Shown piece after piece: positions 35,044 to 45,476 of a DNA stretch of 64,000 nt; the stretch's first letter is position 1, and every line of letters begins with the position of its first letter. The notes under the pieces were generated by a model. That model worked only from the letters and a program-made list of their open reading frames with translations. It made no database searches and was not told the origin of the DNA. A program made the translations under genes and the position numbers. Source of the stretch: JADKBO01 sp965230345 (GTDB taxonomy: Bacteria; Bacteroidota; Bacteroidia; Chitinophagales; Saprospiraceae). The stretch covers positions 1,240,001-1,304,000 of the forward strand of contig CBDDKR010000002.1 in NCBI GenBank assembly GCA_965230345.1. The letters run 5' to 3'.

Positions 35044-35159
35044 CTATATCTTAATAATTTTATGTACCGATGGTCGTTGTCCATCTTGGTATAATACGAA
35101 GTAATATACGCCATTTGAAAATTCTGACATATCTATGGTATGCATTTCAGCATCTTTAA
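35044..35159 (-). pseudogene. Duplicated C-terminal fragment of the metalloprotease gene, copy 2
   Basis: A second 116-bp copy of the 3' end of the metalloprotease gene, again ending TAG directly before the ATG of a paralogue (at 35043). The distance between the two fragments is 1598 bp, and to the intact gene end it is 1592 bp, which gives the size of the duplicated unit. Confidence 0.8.
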
Positions 35160-36635
35160 TTACTCCTTGACAAACTTAGTACGCCATCTTTTAAAATCAT
35201 CAGTAAGGCACTCGATGATGTAGATGCCTTTGGGCAATGACTGAACATCAATCTTTTGATCTAGTGCTTGATGGGTATGATGAATTAAGCGACCACTTAA
35301 GTCGTATATATTGATGTTTGCCTCTGAAAAGATACTTGCATTTTGCACAATGATGTAATCCGAAGATGGATTTGGAGCTATCTTGATGTCTAGATGATCG
35401 GGTAATTGCGTGGCGTCGTACATTGTAATAGTTGGGTCACAGTAGCGCTCTTCATCAATATTATAATTGATATAACTGTGTAAATATGCGTTGGATCTTG
35501 AGTAAAAGAATTTTACATCCTGTTGCCTTACATCACAATCAAGCCCCTTTAGATCAGGTTTATGAATGACGTGCATTGCTCTACTCCCTGAAGCTGGAGC
35601 GACATATACTTTGCAATCAGGCCCCAAGGTAGCACTACCAAAATTCTGCTCAAACCACGTACCTATATCTTCCCTAGCTGTAGCAACTTTTACAATGCCA
35701 TCAGACAAATCCTCTTCCATCAAATCTACTTGATAAATTTCTTTAGCTAGAATGATGTATGCGAATCTACTATTAGGTGATACTGATAACCCTCCTTTAA
35801 TACTATCTATTTTTGTTTCTAAAAATCGAGCGTTTGAAAATAGTCCAGTATTACGATCAAAATCCATGCATAATATTCCTTTGGTATCATCGTAAGTTAC
35901 ATATCGTGTCCCATCAGGTGTAAACAAGGCTTGTCCAATACTATTAATCTTTGTTCCAATTTTTTGGACATCATATGGATATAAGTTTCCATTTTCTAAT
36001 AAATAGGTGTGAAACAAATTAGTGTCTTGTCTACTAAGTACTACCCACCAATCTTTCTTATTACTATGCTTCACAGCTGTTAAATAACCACAGCTGAAAT
36101 CTATATTTTCAGATACAAGAATGTTTTTTTCAGCGACACGTCCATGACCTTCACTCATATCTACTTTTGTATATCTTAATTCATGGCAATTGGGGGCATT
36201 GATCTGTATAGATTTATGAATAACAGAATATGATTTTTCTTGTGTTTCTGGAAGAATAATGATAGAAGCTGACACAGGATAGTAACCAATTGATCCATTA
36301 CAATATTCATTTTGTATTGGTCCTTTGTTAATCATATCCCCATTTTCCATCACTTGATGAGTAGAATCAATAATTTTACATCCGTTGGTGTAAAACAATA
36401 ATCTTCCCGAAATGGGATCACTGATTTGGGCAGGTCCTGTTGTAAGCTCTATCAATCCCACAACATTCCGATGTTCTGGTGGACTTCTGTTAAAATCTAC
36501 TAATGTTGTTTCAATACCAGGTATGTCAAAATCATAATCTGATCCGAAGACCCATGTATAATCGTATTTAAGCTGGGCGGCAAGACTGCCACCCAGCATT
36601 ATTGTTAATACCCCTATGGATAATATTCGTATCAT
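35160..36635 (-). CDS. T9SS-secreted beta-propeller-like protein, paralogue 1
   Basis: A 491-residue member of the same trio. The N-terminal 105 residues and the C-terminal 240 are almost the same as in the other copies, but the stretch from about residue 105 to 245 differs strongly (NKGPIQNEYCNGSIGYYPVS, KSYSVIHKSIQINAPNCHEL and VQKIGTKINSIGQALFTPDG). The gene is therefore a mosaic: either this segment diverged under selection or the others were made alike by gene conversion. Its ATG follows the TAG of the metalloprotease gene without spacing. Signal peptide and T9SS sorting domain are intact. Confidence 0.78.
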   Translation of the reverse strand: MIRILSIGVLTIMLGGSLAAQLKYDYTWVFGSDYDFDIPGIETTLVDFNRSPPEHRNVVGLIELTTGPAQISDPISGRLLFYTNGCKIIDSTHQVMENGDMINKGPIQNEYCNGSIGYYPVSASIIILPETQEKSYSVIHKSIQINAPNCHELRYTKVDMSEGHGRVAEKNILVSENIDFSCGYLTAVKHSNKKDWWVVLSRQDTNLFHTYLLENGNLYPYDVQKIGTKINSIGQALFTPDGTRYVTYDDTKGILCMDFDRNTGLFSNARFLETKIDSIKGGLSVSPNSRFAYIILAKEIYQVDLMEEDLSDGIVKVATAREDIGTWFEQNFGSATLGPDCKVYVAPASGSRAMHVIHKPDLKGLDCDVRQQDVKFFYSRSNAYLHSYINYNIDEERYCDPTITMYDATQLPDHLDIKIAPNPSSDYIIVQNASIFSEANINIYDLSGRLIHHTHQALDQKIDVQSLPKGIYIIECLTDDFKRWRTKFVKE

Positions 36636-39600
36636 CTATATCTTAATGATTTTATGCACCGATGGTCGTTGTCCATCTTGGTATAATACGAAGTAATATA
36701 CGCCATTTGAGTATTCTGACATATCTATGGTATGTATTTCAGCATCTTTACTTAGTTTTGTCTTCGTTGATACTTTTTCTCCAATATAGTTGAGGACTTC
36801 AAAAGCCTTGATATTGCTTCCTTGAAGCATAAATATCCCTGTACTTGGATTAGGATGGATGCTCACTTCCTCTATGCTTCTAAAGTCGATTGCTTCTTGC
36901 TGATCTCCTTGATTTTGAGCTATTCTACCTAGATTAAATCCATTGCAACTTTGGTAAGCTAGTCTTTGGCCTGTTAAAGCATAGTACAGATGATTAGCCA
37001 TGAATCTTGCATCTCCTCCATTTTCATCACATAGTTGCGCTATATCGGCAAGTGTGCTTTCTTCAGAAGGTGACAATTGTCCACCGCCTGCTACTGTGAC
37101 CAAATATTCCAATACTTGCTTATGGTATGTAGCCACAGCATTGGTTGGTACTATTTGAGTAAGTAAGGAGGTTAAGTTGGATTCTTGTGTAGTCCAAGAT
37201 GTGTTGCGTAATGGCATGGCTTGATTTAGATCGCCTAAGGTCTGTCCCCAAGAGTTGGCATATGATTCAATATTTACCGTATCATTGGAGCGTATGGCAT
37301 ATAAATATAAGCTGGCATCTTGAGCCATATTAATCTGTACTGTAGAGTCTACAGAAGTTGATATCCATTTTACAAGGGTGGTAATTGCTGAGTCCAATTG
37401 TCCAATATCTTCATTGGATTTTTGAGTCAGTATCACTTTAGCACAATCCGATAAATTGAATGGGAAATCTCTTTTTTGTTTTTTATAGACTCTGTACAGG
37501 TTAAAGAGTAGTGACCACTTGGCTTTTGATGACAAGTGTGCATATCTTGTACTGTTGAAAAGACTATCTAGACAATCTCTATTGTATCTATCGTCATTCC
37601 ATGGTGGGGCCGCACTATTGCCCGGTGATCCTCCTACACATGAAAAACCATAACCATCGCAACTTATACTATTATTTGTTATTATCCAACCCTGTACATT
37701 TGCACTAGGTACGCATGAATTACCAACAAAGAATGCATTTAAATCAATATTATTTAAATCAGTATTATACTCCCCAATGTTAATGACATTTCCTCCATAT
37801 TTTTGGGGACTTATGATGGTATTGCTATTAGCTCCACCTTCTAGTGCCAATACATCTATATTATTATCTTGTATTCTTGCTCCTGCATTGCGATATGCAA
37901 ATTCTAACGATGATTCATCTAAATCATTATTGTGGTAAATACTATAAGGTGAGCTGTTTACCTTAAAGGTGACATCAGTCAGATTGCAGAATATGTTCTG
38001 TCCTAGTCCTCCTTCAATGGTAAGACTACTGAAGTCTTGATTGCCAAATATTGAGTTTTCACCCATACCCATATAATAAGACGAATTGATGGAATTACGA
38101 CTAGCAATGATGAAGTTGTCCTCCACATCAAAGTCTACATTAAAAAGCGTTTCTATGCCTATCCCAGATGCTGAACTAGAGTGATATATCGTACTATTCT
38201 TCATCGACCACCTATGAGTCAATAAGGAATTTACCCCCTTGTCAAAAAATCCTGTAATCTCTACATTGTTGATGTCAGAACCTCTACGTCCATATATACC
38301 ATAACACCTATCTAAATTAATACCTATTTTGGCAAATTGCGTAATTCTTTGATTGTGTGCCACAAAATTACTTTCATCAATGGCGAAATAGCAGTTATAC
38401 AGATGTACGCCTGTAATTCGAAAATTTAAATCAGCAGAAGAAATCATTACAGCATTCCTATTACCTTGCTCAACAAAGATAGGGTAATACACATTAATGG
38501 ATGTATTTTCTATAGATGTTAACCCATGCTTAAGATTGTCTGCATAAAGTCCATATCTTAATATGCTATAGGAGTTGTTTTCTAAGGAAAAATGAAAATT
38601 TGGAGAATCCATATTGCGGATTCGTATACCATATTGGGCTTGTCTAAAATCAGGCTCATCTCTGATAAAATGATTTACATCACCATTGAAACTACTGTTA
38701 TTGATCGTCACATTGTTCATCGGACGATTATTAATCGGATTAATAATAGTGGCATACATGTTGTGCTCCTCTGTACCTAACTGAATCCCCGTAATACAGT
38801 CATTGAACTCCGTATCGTCTACATGCAGTGATCCATCTTTACATAGTACACCTGTCTCCGCCAAATCAATTCTAGATCTAGTATCGATTCTAACATTTCC
38901 AAAGGATTCTATCCCATGCCAATTGGTTTGAGAACAAACCGATGTTATGGTAGAGTTTCGAATAGTTAAAGAAGCGTTTTCAGATACTACTATCTTCGTA
39001 TTTTTCCCCATTTGGAAAGTACTGTTTTCAATAACAACATTTCCTTCAATGGTTATAGTCGAATTGGGCAGTACAGTTATATAATCCCAATTGTAAGTAT
39101 TGCCGTTTAGGGTGATGTCTTGTTCTATCAAATCATCAGAGCCTAAAACTCTCAGGTAATTTTCAGGTGTGAACATTTGAGGCCATTCATTCATCATGTG
39201 ACATATTCCATCGGATAATTGAGTCTCATGAAAATCAAGGTGTAAAGAATCTATACACGACCACGCATAAGACATTATGTTACTAACATCATATTTTATT
39301 GTACTATCGCATGAAGTATATCCATCGGTGCATCCCAGATCGTATACATCCTGTAAAGACGCCTTTGCTGAAAATTCATAACCATCAAAATCAATACATT
39401 CATAAAATTCAAATGGATGATTTAGAGACATAAAATGACCAATTTCATGAGCTAACACATAGGCCATTTCATCTAAGGTGTGATACTCCTCTTCCATAAT
39501 TACATGAGTTGCAGTTGAGTCAGGATATACACCTGCTACATTTCCCAATATTTCTTTATAAATCGAAACATTCAGATAATGATCCAAAATGAATTGTTCT

Positions 39601-40022
39601 TCTACAATATCGGTATAAACATTACCAAAATTCACATCATGAACAATATTTATATTGCTAATATCAATATCTAATGGTGTGTGTCTTTTATAGCCAGGGA
39701 AGCAATGCTCATTCTCATCCAAAGTTGCTAAGACAAATCTAATCTTGTGTGTATATTGAATGCTACCTTCACCTAGTTCTTTCCAAGTATACAAAAAGTT
39801 CAATTTATCTATTAATTCTTGGTAATTGGCAGGATTGTTAAAAAAGAAGCCGCTACCAAAATCATGGATGTATATAGGTACAAGTATTTCATCCACACCA
39901 CAATCAATAGAATCTCTAGAATGTGAACCATAAAAAGTAAAATGTTCGTGATTACCACAAAACTGTGCATTTACATTATTGATACCAAAGAATACCAATA
40001 ATATAGGTATGAGTTTTCTCAT
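36636..40022 (-). CDS. Secreted zinc metalloprotease with beta-helix region and T9SS domain
   Basis: A 1128-residue protein with a signal peptide (to about residue 19, NVNAQ). The metalloprotease domain (about 40-290) has the zinc motif HEIGHFMSLNH (about 191-201; HExxH with a third His) and a Met-turn NIMSYAW, as in metzincins of the M43 (pappalysin) type. Residues about 310-780 are rich in short strands and Asn/Ser turns with repeated phrases (VRIDTRSRIDLAETGVLC, VTINNSSFNGDVN), which fits a right-handed parallel beta-helix. A helical part (about 840-1040) and a T9SS sorting domain (IHPNPSTGIFMLQG, end VHKIIKI) follow. It is first in an operon with three paralogues, stop TAG next to the ATG of the next gene. 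Likely cuts proteins outside the cell. Confidence 0.82.
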   Translation of the reverse strand: MRKLIPILLVFFGINNVNAQFCGNHEHFTFYGSHSRDSIDCGVDEILVPIYIHDFGSGFFFNNPANYQELIDKLNFLYTWKELGEGSIQYTHKIRFVLATLDENEHCFPGYKRHTPLDIDISNINIVHDVNFGNVYTDIVEEQFILDHYLNVSIYKEILGNVAGVYPDSTATHVIMEEEYHTLDEMAYVLAHEIGHFMSLNHPFEFYECIDFDGYEFSAKASLQDVYDLGCTDGYTSCDSTIKYDVSNIMSYAWSCIDSLHLDFHETQLSDGICHMMNEWPQMFTPENYLRVLGSDDLIEQDITLNGNTYNWDYITVLPNSTITIEGNVVIENSTFQMGKNTKIVVSENASLTIRNSTITSVCSQTNWHGIESFGNVRIDTRSRIDLAETGVLCKDGSLHVDDTEFNDCITGIQLGTEEHNMYATIINPINNRPMNNVTINNSSFNGDVNHFIRDEPDFRQAQYGIRIRNMDSPNFHFSLENNSYSILRYGLYADNLKHGLTSIENTSINVYYPIFVEQGNRNAVMISSADLNFRITGVHLYNCYFAIDESNFVAHNQRITQFAKIGINLDRCYGIYGRRGSDINNVEITGFFDKGVNSLLTHRWSMKNSTIYHSSSASGIGIETLFNVDFDVEDNFIIASRNSINSSYYMGMGENSIFGNQDFSSLTIEGGLGQNIFCNLTDVTFKVNSSPYSIYHNNDLDESSLEFAYRNAGARIQDNNIDVLALEGGANSNTIISPQKYGGNVINIGEYNTDLNNIDLNAFFVGNSCVPSANVQGWIITNNSISCDGYGFSCVGGSPGNSAAPPWNDDRYNRDCLDSLFNSTRYAHLSSKAKWSLLFNLYRVYKKQKRDFPFNLSDCAKVILTQKSNEDIGQLDSAITTLVKWISTSVDSTVQINMAQDASLYLYAIRSNDTVNIESYANSWGQTLGDLNQAMPLRNTSWTTQESNLTSLLTQIVPTNAVATYHKQVLEYLVTVAGGGQLSPSEESTLADIAQLCDENGGDARFMANHLYYALTGQRLAYQSCNGFNLGRIAQNQGDQQEAIDFRSIEEVSIHPNPSTGIFMLQGSNIKAFEVLNYIGEKVSTKTKLSKDAEIHTIDMSEYSNGVYYFVLYQDGQRPSVHKIIKI

Positions 40023-40650
40023 ATTTATTAGTTTAAGAATAAAAGAATAAGTTCAGGATTGATCGGGTCCTTGAAACTTTTACATGAAATCGATTTTATA
40101 CCAAAAATAAGCGACATATTGTATACTATCAATAATATGCGTCATTTTAACATATCGAAATTAAACTAATAAAGCCTATTTTGAATAGGTAGTAGATTGT
40201 TATAGAGGTGATTAGGGGTGAAAATGTCCTAACGGTATACAATGATTATTTTCATACCACTTATGCTGGTGTTATATCCTTTTATGTGACTTTGGTTCAA
40301 TTCTTCTCATTCACCCCTAATGTACTTTTCAAATACATCAGGCACCAAGGCGTAATCGAAAAATTGATGTAAAAACGACTTCTAAGAATCGAATTGATAT
40401 TTTCCAATTTAAGTTTTCCTCCCCAACCCTTCACTAATTTACTGCCTTATCAGATTAGAAAATGAATATCACTTCGTTTTATGAATCAAATATTTCTTAC
40501 CTAATCTTCTTAAGAGCAGTCTTTACGTTTCGCTAAAAGGGAGGAAACCTCAATTAAAGTGAATTAAATCGAATTACGAACTTCCAATCGTCGTTTTTGG
40601 GTAAAGGGAGTATTCCTTATTAATAGTATTAAAGTCTCTGAACTAGAAAG
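40023..40650. other. Non-coding region with a long-range inverted repeat
   Basis: No gene is seen. ATTAGGGGTGA (40211-40221) and TCACCCCTAAT (40311-40321) are perfect 11-bp inverted repeats 89 bp apart. The right part of the region presumably includes a transcription end for the HTH gene at 40651, and the left part the promoter of the metalloprotease operon; neither could be fixed. Confidence 0.45.
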
Positions 40651-40947
40651 TTAGAGAGTCTTATTTGTTCGATATTGGTTTCGGTAAGCAAGTATTTCAC
40701 CTCGAACAAATCGCCTTTCTTTCAAATGATGAAATATAGTAAAATGCCCTCTTTGCACTAATATTCTAAACACTTTCGAGCAAACGCCTAAATGACGACA
40801 CGCTGTTCCAGAGCTTATTAAATCATCTTCACCAATTACTCGTTGTACTTCGTTATTGATAGCCTTGAATTCTTCTTGAATCATTTCCTTCAAAATTGAC
40901 TTTAACTCTTCTGGTGTCGTCTCTCTTATTAGTATGTTTTTACTCAT
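40651..40947 (-). CDS. Small helix-turn-helix DNA-binding protein
   Basis: A 98-residue protein. Residues 44-85 (GEDDLISSGTACRHLGVCSK, then LVQRGHFTIFHHL) form the winged-helix/excisionase-like HTH of Bacteroidota mobile elements. The start at 40947 (MSKNILIRETTPEELKSIL) is preferred; upstream ATGs to 41016 would add a stretch with no family likeness. It may be an Xis or a regulator of the nearby restriction-modification gene. It stands alone on the minus strand. Confidence 0.62.
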   Translation of the reverse strand: MSKNILIRETTPEELKSILKEMIQEEFKAINNEVQRVIGEDDLISSGTACRHLGVCSKVFRILVQRGHFTIFHHLKERRFVRGEILAYRNQYRTNKTL

Positions 40948-41360
40948 CGTATTTGCTGTTTTACCACAAGTTATGACGCTAAATGATGTCATGCAAATCC
41001 CTGTATAACAGCGCATAAAGTGTTAAAATGGCACAAAATGAAAGGATTTAAAATGATGTATTACATACTTTCAATGTAGTATGAATTCATCTGAAATCAA
41101 ATGGACAGATAATTTTTTTCAAAAAAATTAGACTTTAACATTTCAAGCCTGCATTACTCGATTTAACATAGGTTTTTAAGATTATTCATTTTCGTAACTT
41201 TACAGAAAATGAATATTATATTTCTTAGCAACTAAATTGGTTTATTCTTATAAGGAGCTTGGAAATAATGTTTAAAGGTGTAATTATACTGTTATTATTA
41301 CCCAATAAACTTAGGTACATAACAGGTAATAATTTGAACATATCAAAAGATATAGATTAA
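40948..41360. other. Non-coding region before the restriction-modification gene
   Basis: AT-rich stretch between the divergent HTH gene and the methyltransferase gene. It should hold both promoters. No repeat, hairpin or RNA gene was recognised. Confidence 0.4.
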
Positions 41361-43113
41361 ATGGAGATAAACAAATTTAAACCCAGAAAGGCCTTAAACA
41401 AAGCTTTTCTTAAAGTTAAACCCAATAGAGTAGATATTGAAAGTTTCAAAAGTAATCTCATTCAGCTATTGGATAGAACAAATGACACTGAATCCGAAGA
41501 GTTTCATAAAAATCTGGTAACTGAATTTCTAAATAAAACCTATTACGACCCCAAACACTATATCAATACTAAAGGTCGAAATGATCTTGTAATTCATAAT
41601 ACAGGAAAAGCTACAAGTCCTGTTGCAGTAATTATTGAGGCTAAAAAGCCTACAAATAAAAATGAGATGGTTACTGTTGACAATCTTAATGCCAAAGCAT
41701 TTCAAGAGCTAGTACTCTATTATTTAAGAGAGAGAATCACTCTTAAAAACCTTGAAATCAAACATTTGATTATTACTAATATTAATGAATGGTTCATTTT
41801 TGATTCAATAACATTTGATAGATTATTTGCACAAAACTCAAAGTTTGTTAAGCAATTCAATGACTTTGAAGGAGGACGTTTATCCGATACAAAAACTGAT
41901 TTCTTCTATAAGCAAATAGCAGAACCATTCATAGCAAACTTAAATGCAGAAATAGAGTTTACTCATTTCAATATTCAAGATTATGAAAAACCTTTAAGGA
42001 ATGATGATAGAAAGGGTGACAATAAGCTAATAGCATTATTTAAACTCCTTTCACCTGAACATTTGATAAAGCTTCCGTTTGCTAATGATAGTAACAGCCT
42101 TGATAAAAGATTCTATAGTGAATTGCTTCATATTATTGGATTGACTGAGATAAAGGACGGAAGCAAAAAACTAATTCAAAGAAACAAAACAGAAGAAAGA
42201 AGTACAGGAACTATACTTGAAGATGCTATTATACAGCTTGATAGTTTGGATAAAATAAGCCGCCTTTCTCGTCCGAGCCAATTTGGAGCCACTCAACAAG
42301 AAAGACTATTTAATGTTGCATTGGAACTTTCAATTACATGGATTAACAGGATACTGTTTCTTAAATTACTGGAAGCACAATTAATTACTTACCACAAAGG
42401 AGACAGTTCATATTCATTTTTGAACTTTGATAAAATCAAGAATTACGATGATCTTAATAGCTTATTCTTTCAAGTCTTAGCCAGAAAATACGAGGATAGA
42501 AACGAAGATGTAATTAAGGTTTTTGAAAAAGTACCTTACCTGAATTCATCTTTATTCGAGCCTACTGATATTGAACAAGACACTCTCTTTATCAGTAATC
42601 TCCGTGATGATAAAACAATTCCTATAATCTCTTCAACTGTTCTAAAAGACAAAAACGGTAAGAAGAGAACTGGAAGACTAACAACATTAGAATATCTCTT
42701 TGAATTTTTAAATGCCTATGACTTTAGTAGTGAAGGTTCAGAAGAGATTCAGGAAGAGAATAAATCACTTATAAACGCTTCGGTATTAGGCTTAATATTT
42801 GAAAAAATTAATGGCTACAAAGATGGATCATTTTTCACTCCTGGATTCATTACCATGTATATGTGTAGCGAAACCATTCGTAAGGCAGTAGTTCAAAAAT
42901 TTAATAAAGTCAAGAATTGGGAATGCCAAAACCTTGATGACTTATATGATAAAATCGAAGAAAGAAAAGAAGCAAATGAAATCGTAAATAGCATTAAAAT
43001 TTGTGATCCTGCAGTTGGCTCTGGTCACTTTTTAGTTTCAGCTCTTAACGAAATTATTGCCATAAAAAATGACTTAAAAATTCTACAAGATCGAGAAGGA
43101 AAGAGATTAAAAG
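41361..43113 (+). pseudogene. Truncated type II (IIG-like) restriction-modification protein, cut by IS
   Basis: The reading frame codes for about 584 residues before the IS element. The N-terminal part (about 45-200) looks like an endonuclease domain (KTYYDPKHYINTKGRNDLVI, then VAVIIEAKKPTN: D...ExK). A helical linker follows, and the methyltransferase motif I appears at the very end (ICDPAVGSGHFLVSALNEII). All later motifs (such as NPPY) and the target recognition part are lost, since the IS begins at 43114. The frame runs on into the IS to 43187 by chance. Full-length relatives are usually around 1000 residues or more. It should be inactive as a methylase. No remainder of the gene is visible at the right side of either IS copy. 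Confidence 0.82.
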
Positions 43114-43153
43114 TGTATATCTTCAAACGAAAGTGGACCACTGGGTGGGTAAA

Positions 43154-44137
43154 TCAGTTGAGACTTTTTAATGATAATCTAATATAATCTTGTTTTCTCA
43201 TCTTTAGTGTTTTTGCTTTACACTTTTTACGTTGATCTAATTTGTATTTCTTTCGTCCATAGTATATATCCGCCGGTGTTAGGTTGTCCAATGATTCATG
43301 GTAGCGTTTATTATTGTAAGAATGAACAAAGGATTTTAGTTTGAATTTTAACTCGCCAGGGCTGTAATAATTATCGAGCTTTACCACATTTTTCATTGTC
43401 CTGTGATATCGTTCAATCTTACCTTGCGTTTGAGGGTGATTAGGCCTTCCTCGCACATGTATGATATCGAAGCCTGACAGGTAATCTTTCAATTCCTGAC
43501 TTAAATAGCACGACCCATTATCAGATAAAAGTTTAGGAGGAGTTTCCAGGTTCACGGTGGGGTGATTTAAAGCCTGATTCAGACAGTTTTTCACATCCAC
43601 AGTTTTCATTGTTGAGCAGAGATCCCAACTGATGATATATCGAGAATAATCGTCCAAGACAGTAGATAAATAATACCAGCCCCACCCAATGATTTTAAAA
43701 TAAGTAAAATCGGTTTGCCACATCTGATTCACTTCTGTTGTGGGCTCTTTAAATTTATCCGCAGCTTGGATAAGATCAAATTGAGGAGGGGCGATTAAGC
43801 CAGCTCTCTTCAATATCCTATATACACTACTTTCACATACAAAGTACTGATACTCATCCGTATACTTGCATGCCAACTCCCTACATGACAGTTCAGGAAC
43901 GTCCAATGCCAAGTCTACAATGTTCGATCTTATTTGATCTGGAATTTTATTCCAATAATGAGACCTAGTGTTACTTTTGTGTTCCAATCCTTCCATTCCA
44001 TCTTCCAGATATCTTTTATACCAATTATAAAAAGTGGACCGATGTATTCCGATCTCCGATAAAGTCTTACGCACACTCCATTGAGACTGTTCTACAATTC
44101 GTATTATTTCCATCTTTTCGCTTGCTGTAAATCGCAT
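43154..44137 (-). CDS. IS3-like transposase OrfB (DDE integrase core), copy A
   Basis: A 327-residue protein. The N-terminal HTH (MRFTASEKMEIIRIVEQSQW, then HRSTFYNWYKRY) and an HTH_21-like segment precede the rve catalytic core with the DDE residues in WQTDFTYFKI (D), LLSDNGSCY (D) and HPQTQGKIERYHR (E). It starts 14 bp after the stop of orfA, so expression by the frameshift usual in IS3 elements is not evident. The protein is the same as that of the other IS copy. Confidence 0.92.
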   Translation of the reverse strand: MRFTASEKMEIIRIVEQSQWSVRKTLSEIGIHRSTFYNWYKRYLEDGMEGLEHKSNTRSHYWNKIPDQIRSNIVDLALDVPELSCRELACKYTDEYQYFVCESSVYRILKRAGLIAPPQFDLIQAADKFKEPTTEVNQMWQTDFTYFKIIGWGWYYLSTVLDDYSRYIISWDLCSTMKTVDVKNCLNQALNHPTVNLETPPKLLSDNGSCYLSQELKDYLSGFDIIHVRGRPNHPQTQGKIERYHRTMKNVVKLDNYYSPGELKFKLKSFVHSYNNKRYHESLDNLTPADIYYGRKKYKLDQRKKCKAKTLKMRKQDYIRLSLKSLN

Positions 44138-44151
44138 ATACTTATGAAATT

Positions 44152-44502
44152 TTATACGGTTCCATTCAAACTTTTTTTAAGCAGACGATTCTCCAGGGTC
44201 AGCTCTGCTACTACTTCTTTTAAGTCTACATTTTCTTGTTTCAGATCCTGTACTTCAGAAGTGTTCGCTTCCCTTTCGGTATCACCTCTTAAACGCTTCT
44301 TCCCGGCTTCCAGGAAGTCCTTGCTCCACTTATAATACGTTTGCTGGGAAATTTGCTCTTTGCGACATAAAGAGGCTATTGTTTCTTCTCCTCGTAATCC
44401 TTCGATTACGATCCTAATCTTTTCTTCGGTGGAAAATTTACGCCTCGTTTTTCTTTTAAGGTCTCGTACATAGGATTCTGCTGTGTTTTTTTTCTTGTTC
44501 AT
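44152..44502 (-). CDS. IS3-like transposase OrfA (HTH), copy A
   Basis: A 116-residue protein with an HTH_Tnp_1-type domain (RRKFSTEEKIRIVIEGLRGE, then SLCRKEQISQQTYYKWSKDF) and a C-terminal leucine-rich coiled coil (VQDLKQENVDLKEVVAELTL) for pairing with OrfB. It is the first gene of the IS and is the same as in the second copy. Confidence 0.9.
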   Translation of the reverse strand: MNKKKNTAESYVRDLKRKTRRKFSTEEKIRIVIEGLRGEETIASLCRKEQISQQTYYKWSKDFLEAGKKRLRGDTEREANTSEVQDLKQENVDLKEVVAELTLENRLLKKSLNGTV

Positions 44503-44579
44503 AATGAAAATGAATTTAATGGTTATGTCTCAATTAACCATTTCCACCCAGTGGTCCACTTTCATTTGAAGATATACAT

Positions 44580-45290
44580 ACCCACGACACCTGTACTGCT
44601 TTTGAACCTATCTATGTAACTGATCTATGTGCATTCTATGAAGAACCTAATGTTGTTATTGAGGATGAATACAATGGTGAGTGCTTAAACATCTTTGGAA
44701 GCATTACCAATATTGCTGACAAGGACGATGAAGTTCGTGTGTGGCTAAGTGCTTATCCTACTGAAATACTTTGCCCTGCTGATGTAGCCGAATCAGCTAT
44801 TAGATGCACATTTGAAAAATCAACAAGCTCCGATAGTATTCTAACAATCATCAACAAGTACAATGAAGGAGACTTTGTATCTATTAAAGGGGTGTTTGAT
44901 AGTGAAGAAGAAAACACATTCTTCCAAGACATATTCGTACTTGAATCTAACTATATAGCTGATGAACCATTATCGTATGAAAATCATTGTGGTATTTCAG
45001 GTAAGAAATGGAAGTGTTATAACAACTGTTATCGAGACTTCTACTGGTTTATTCCAAGTGAGGATGGGTTAATGTTGTATGTCAGTTCAACACAAGCAGA
45101 TAAGGAAAATAATGGCACTTTGAGTACATGGATTTTTAACTATGAAATAGGGTCTAACTGTGATGAACTCATATTGACAGATACAAATGATGGCAGCGTG
45201 GTAGTATATCAATTCGCAAGCCATTCACGTACAGAACTAATCTTAATCAATGCAAATGGAGAGGAAACAAATTTGGTGAAAGTTATTTAG
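44580..45290 (+). pseudogene. 5'-truncated gene after IS copy A (OB-fold-like protein)
   Basis: The frame is open directly from the right end of the IS (THDTCTAFEPIYVTDLCAFY onward), so the start of the gene was lost. About 236 residues remain. Residues 30-110 (NIFGSITNIADKDDEVRVWL, then EGDFVSIKGVFDSE) look like an OB-fold of the tRNA_anti-like type. The second half is beta-rich (WFIPSEDGLMLYVSSTQADK). It is not the continuation of the methyltransferase gene on the other side of the IS, which points to a deletion next to the IS. Function unknown. A later GTG at 44739 could start a short product. Confidence 0.65.
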
Positions 45291-45476
45291 GTATTTTCAA
45301 CCAAATGTAGTTGTTGGACGTTTTACTTATAATGTATAATGCAACCGTACCAAGTGAGATTTTCCTTAACATAGAGATTTATGAAAATCAGTAGACCTGT
45401 GATAGAAGGCGGTATTGTACATTTTAACTAATAATGTCCAAATAAAATTAGGTAACTCACATAATTAATTTTGCCA

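Larger units (their letters stand above)
43114..44578 (-). mobile_element. IS3-like insertion sequence, copy A
   Basis: A 1465-bp element with imperfect terminal inverted repeats of about 35 bp that begin TGTATATCTTCAAA and continue to GTGGACCACTGGGTGG, one base different between the two ends. It carries two reading frames on the minus strand (orfA 44152-44502, orfB 43154-44137). A second copy of equal length at 56386-57850 encodes the same two proteins. The bases next to the ends (AAAG on the left, TACC on the right) do not form a target duplication, so the copy has probably rearranged since insertion. Confidence 0.9.

Noticed and set aside
41361..43187. Intact 608-residue restriction-modification protein
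   Set aside because: The last 25 codons are IS sequence and all methyltransferase motifs after motif I are missing.
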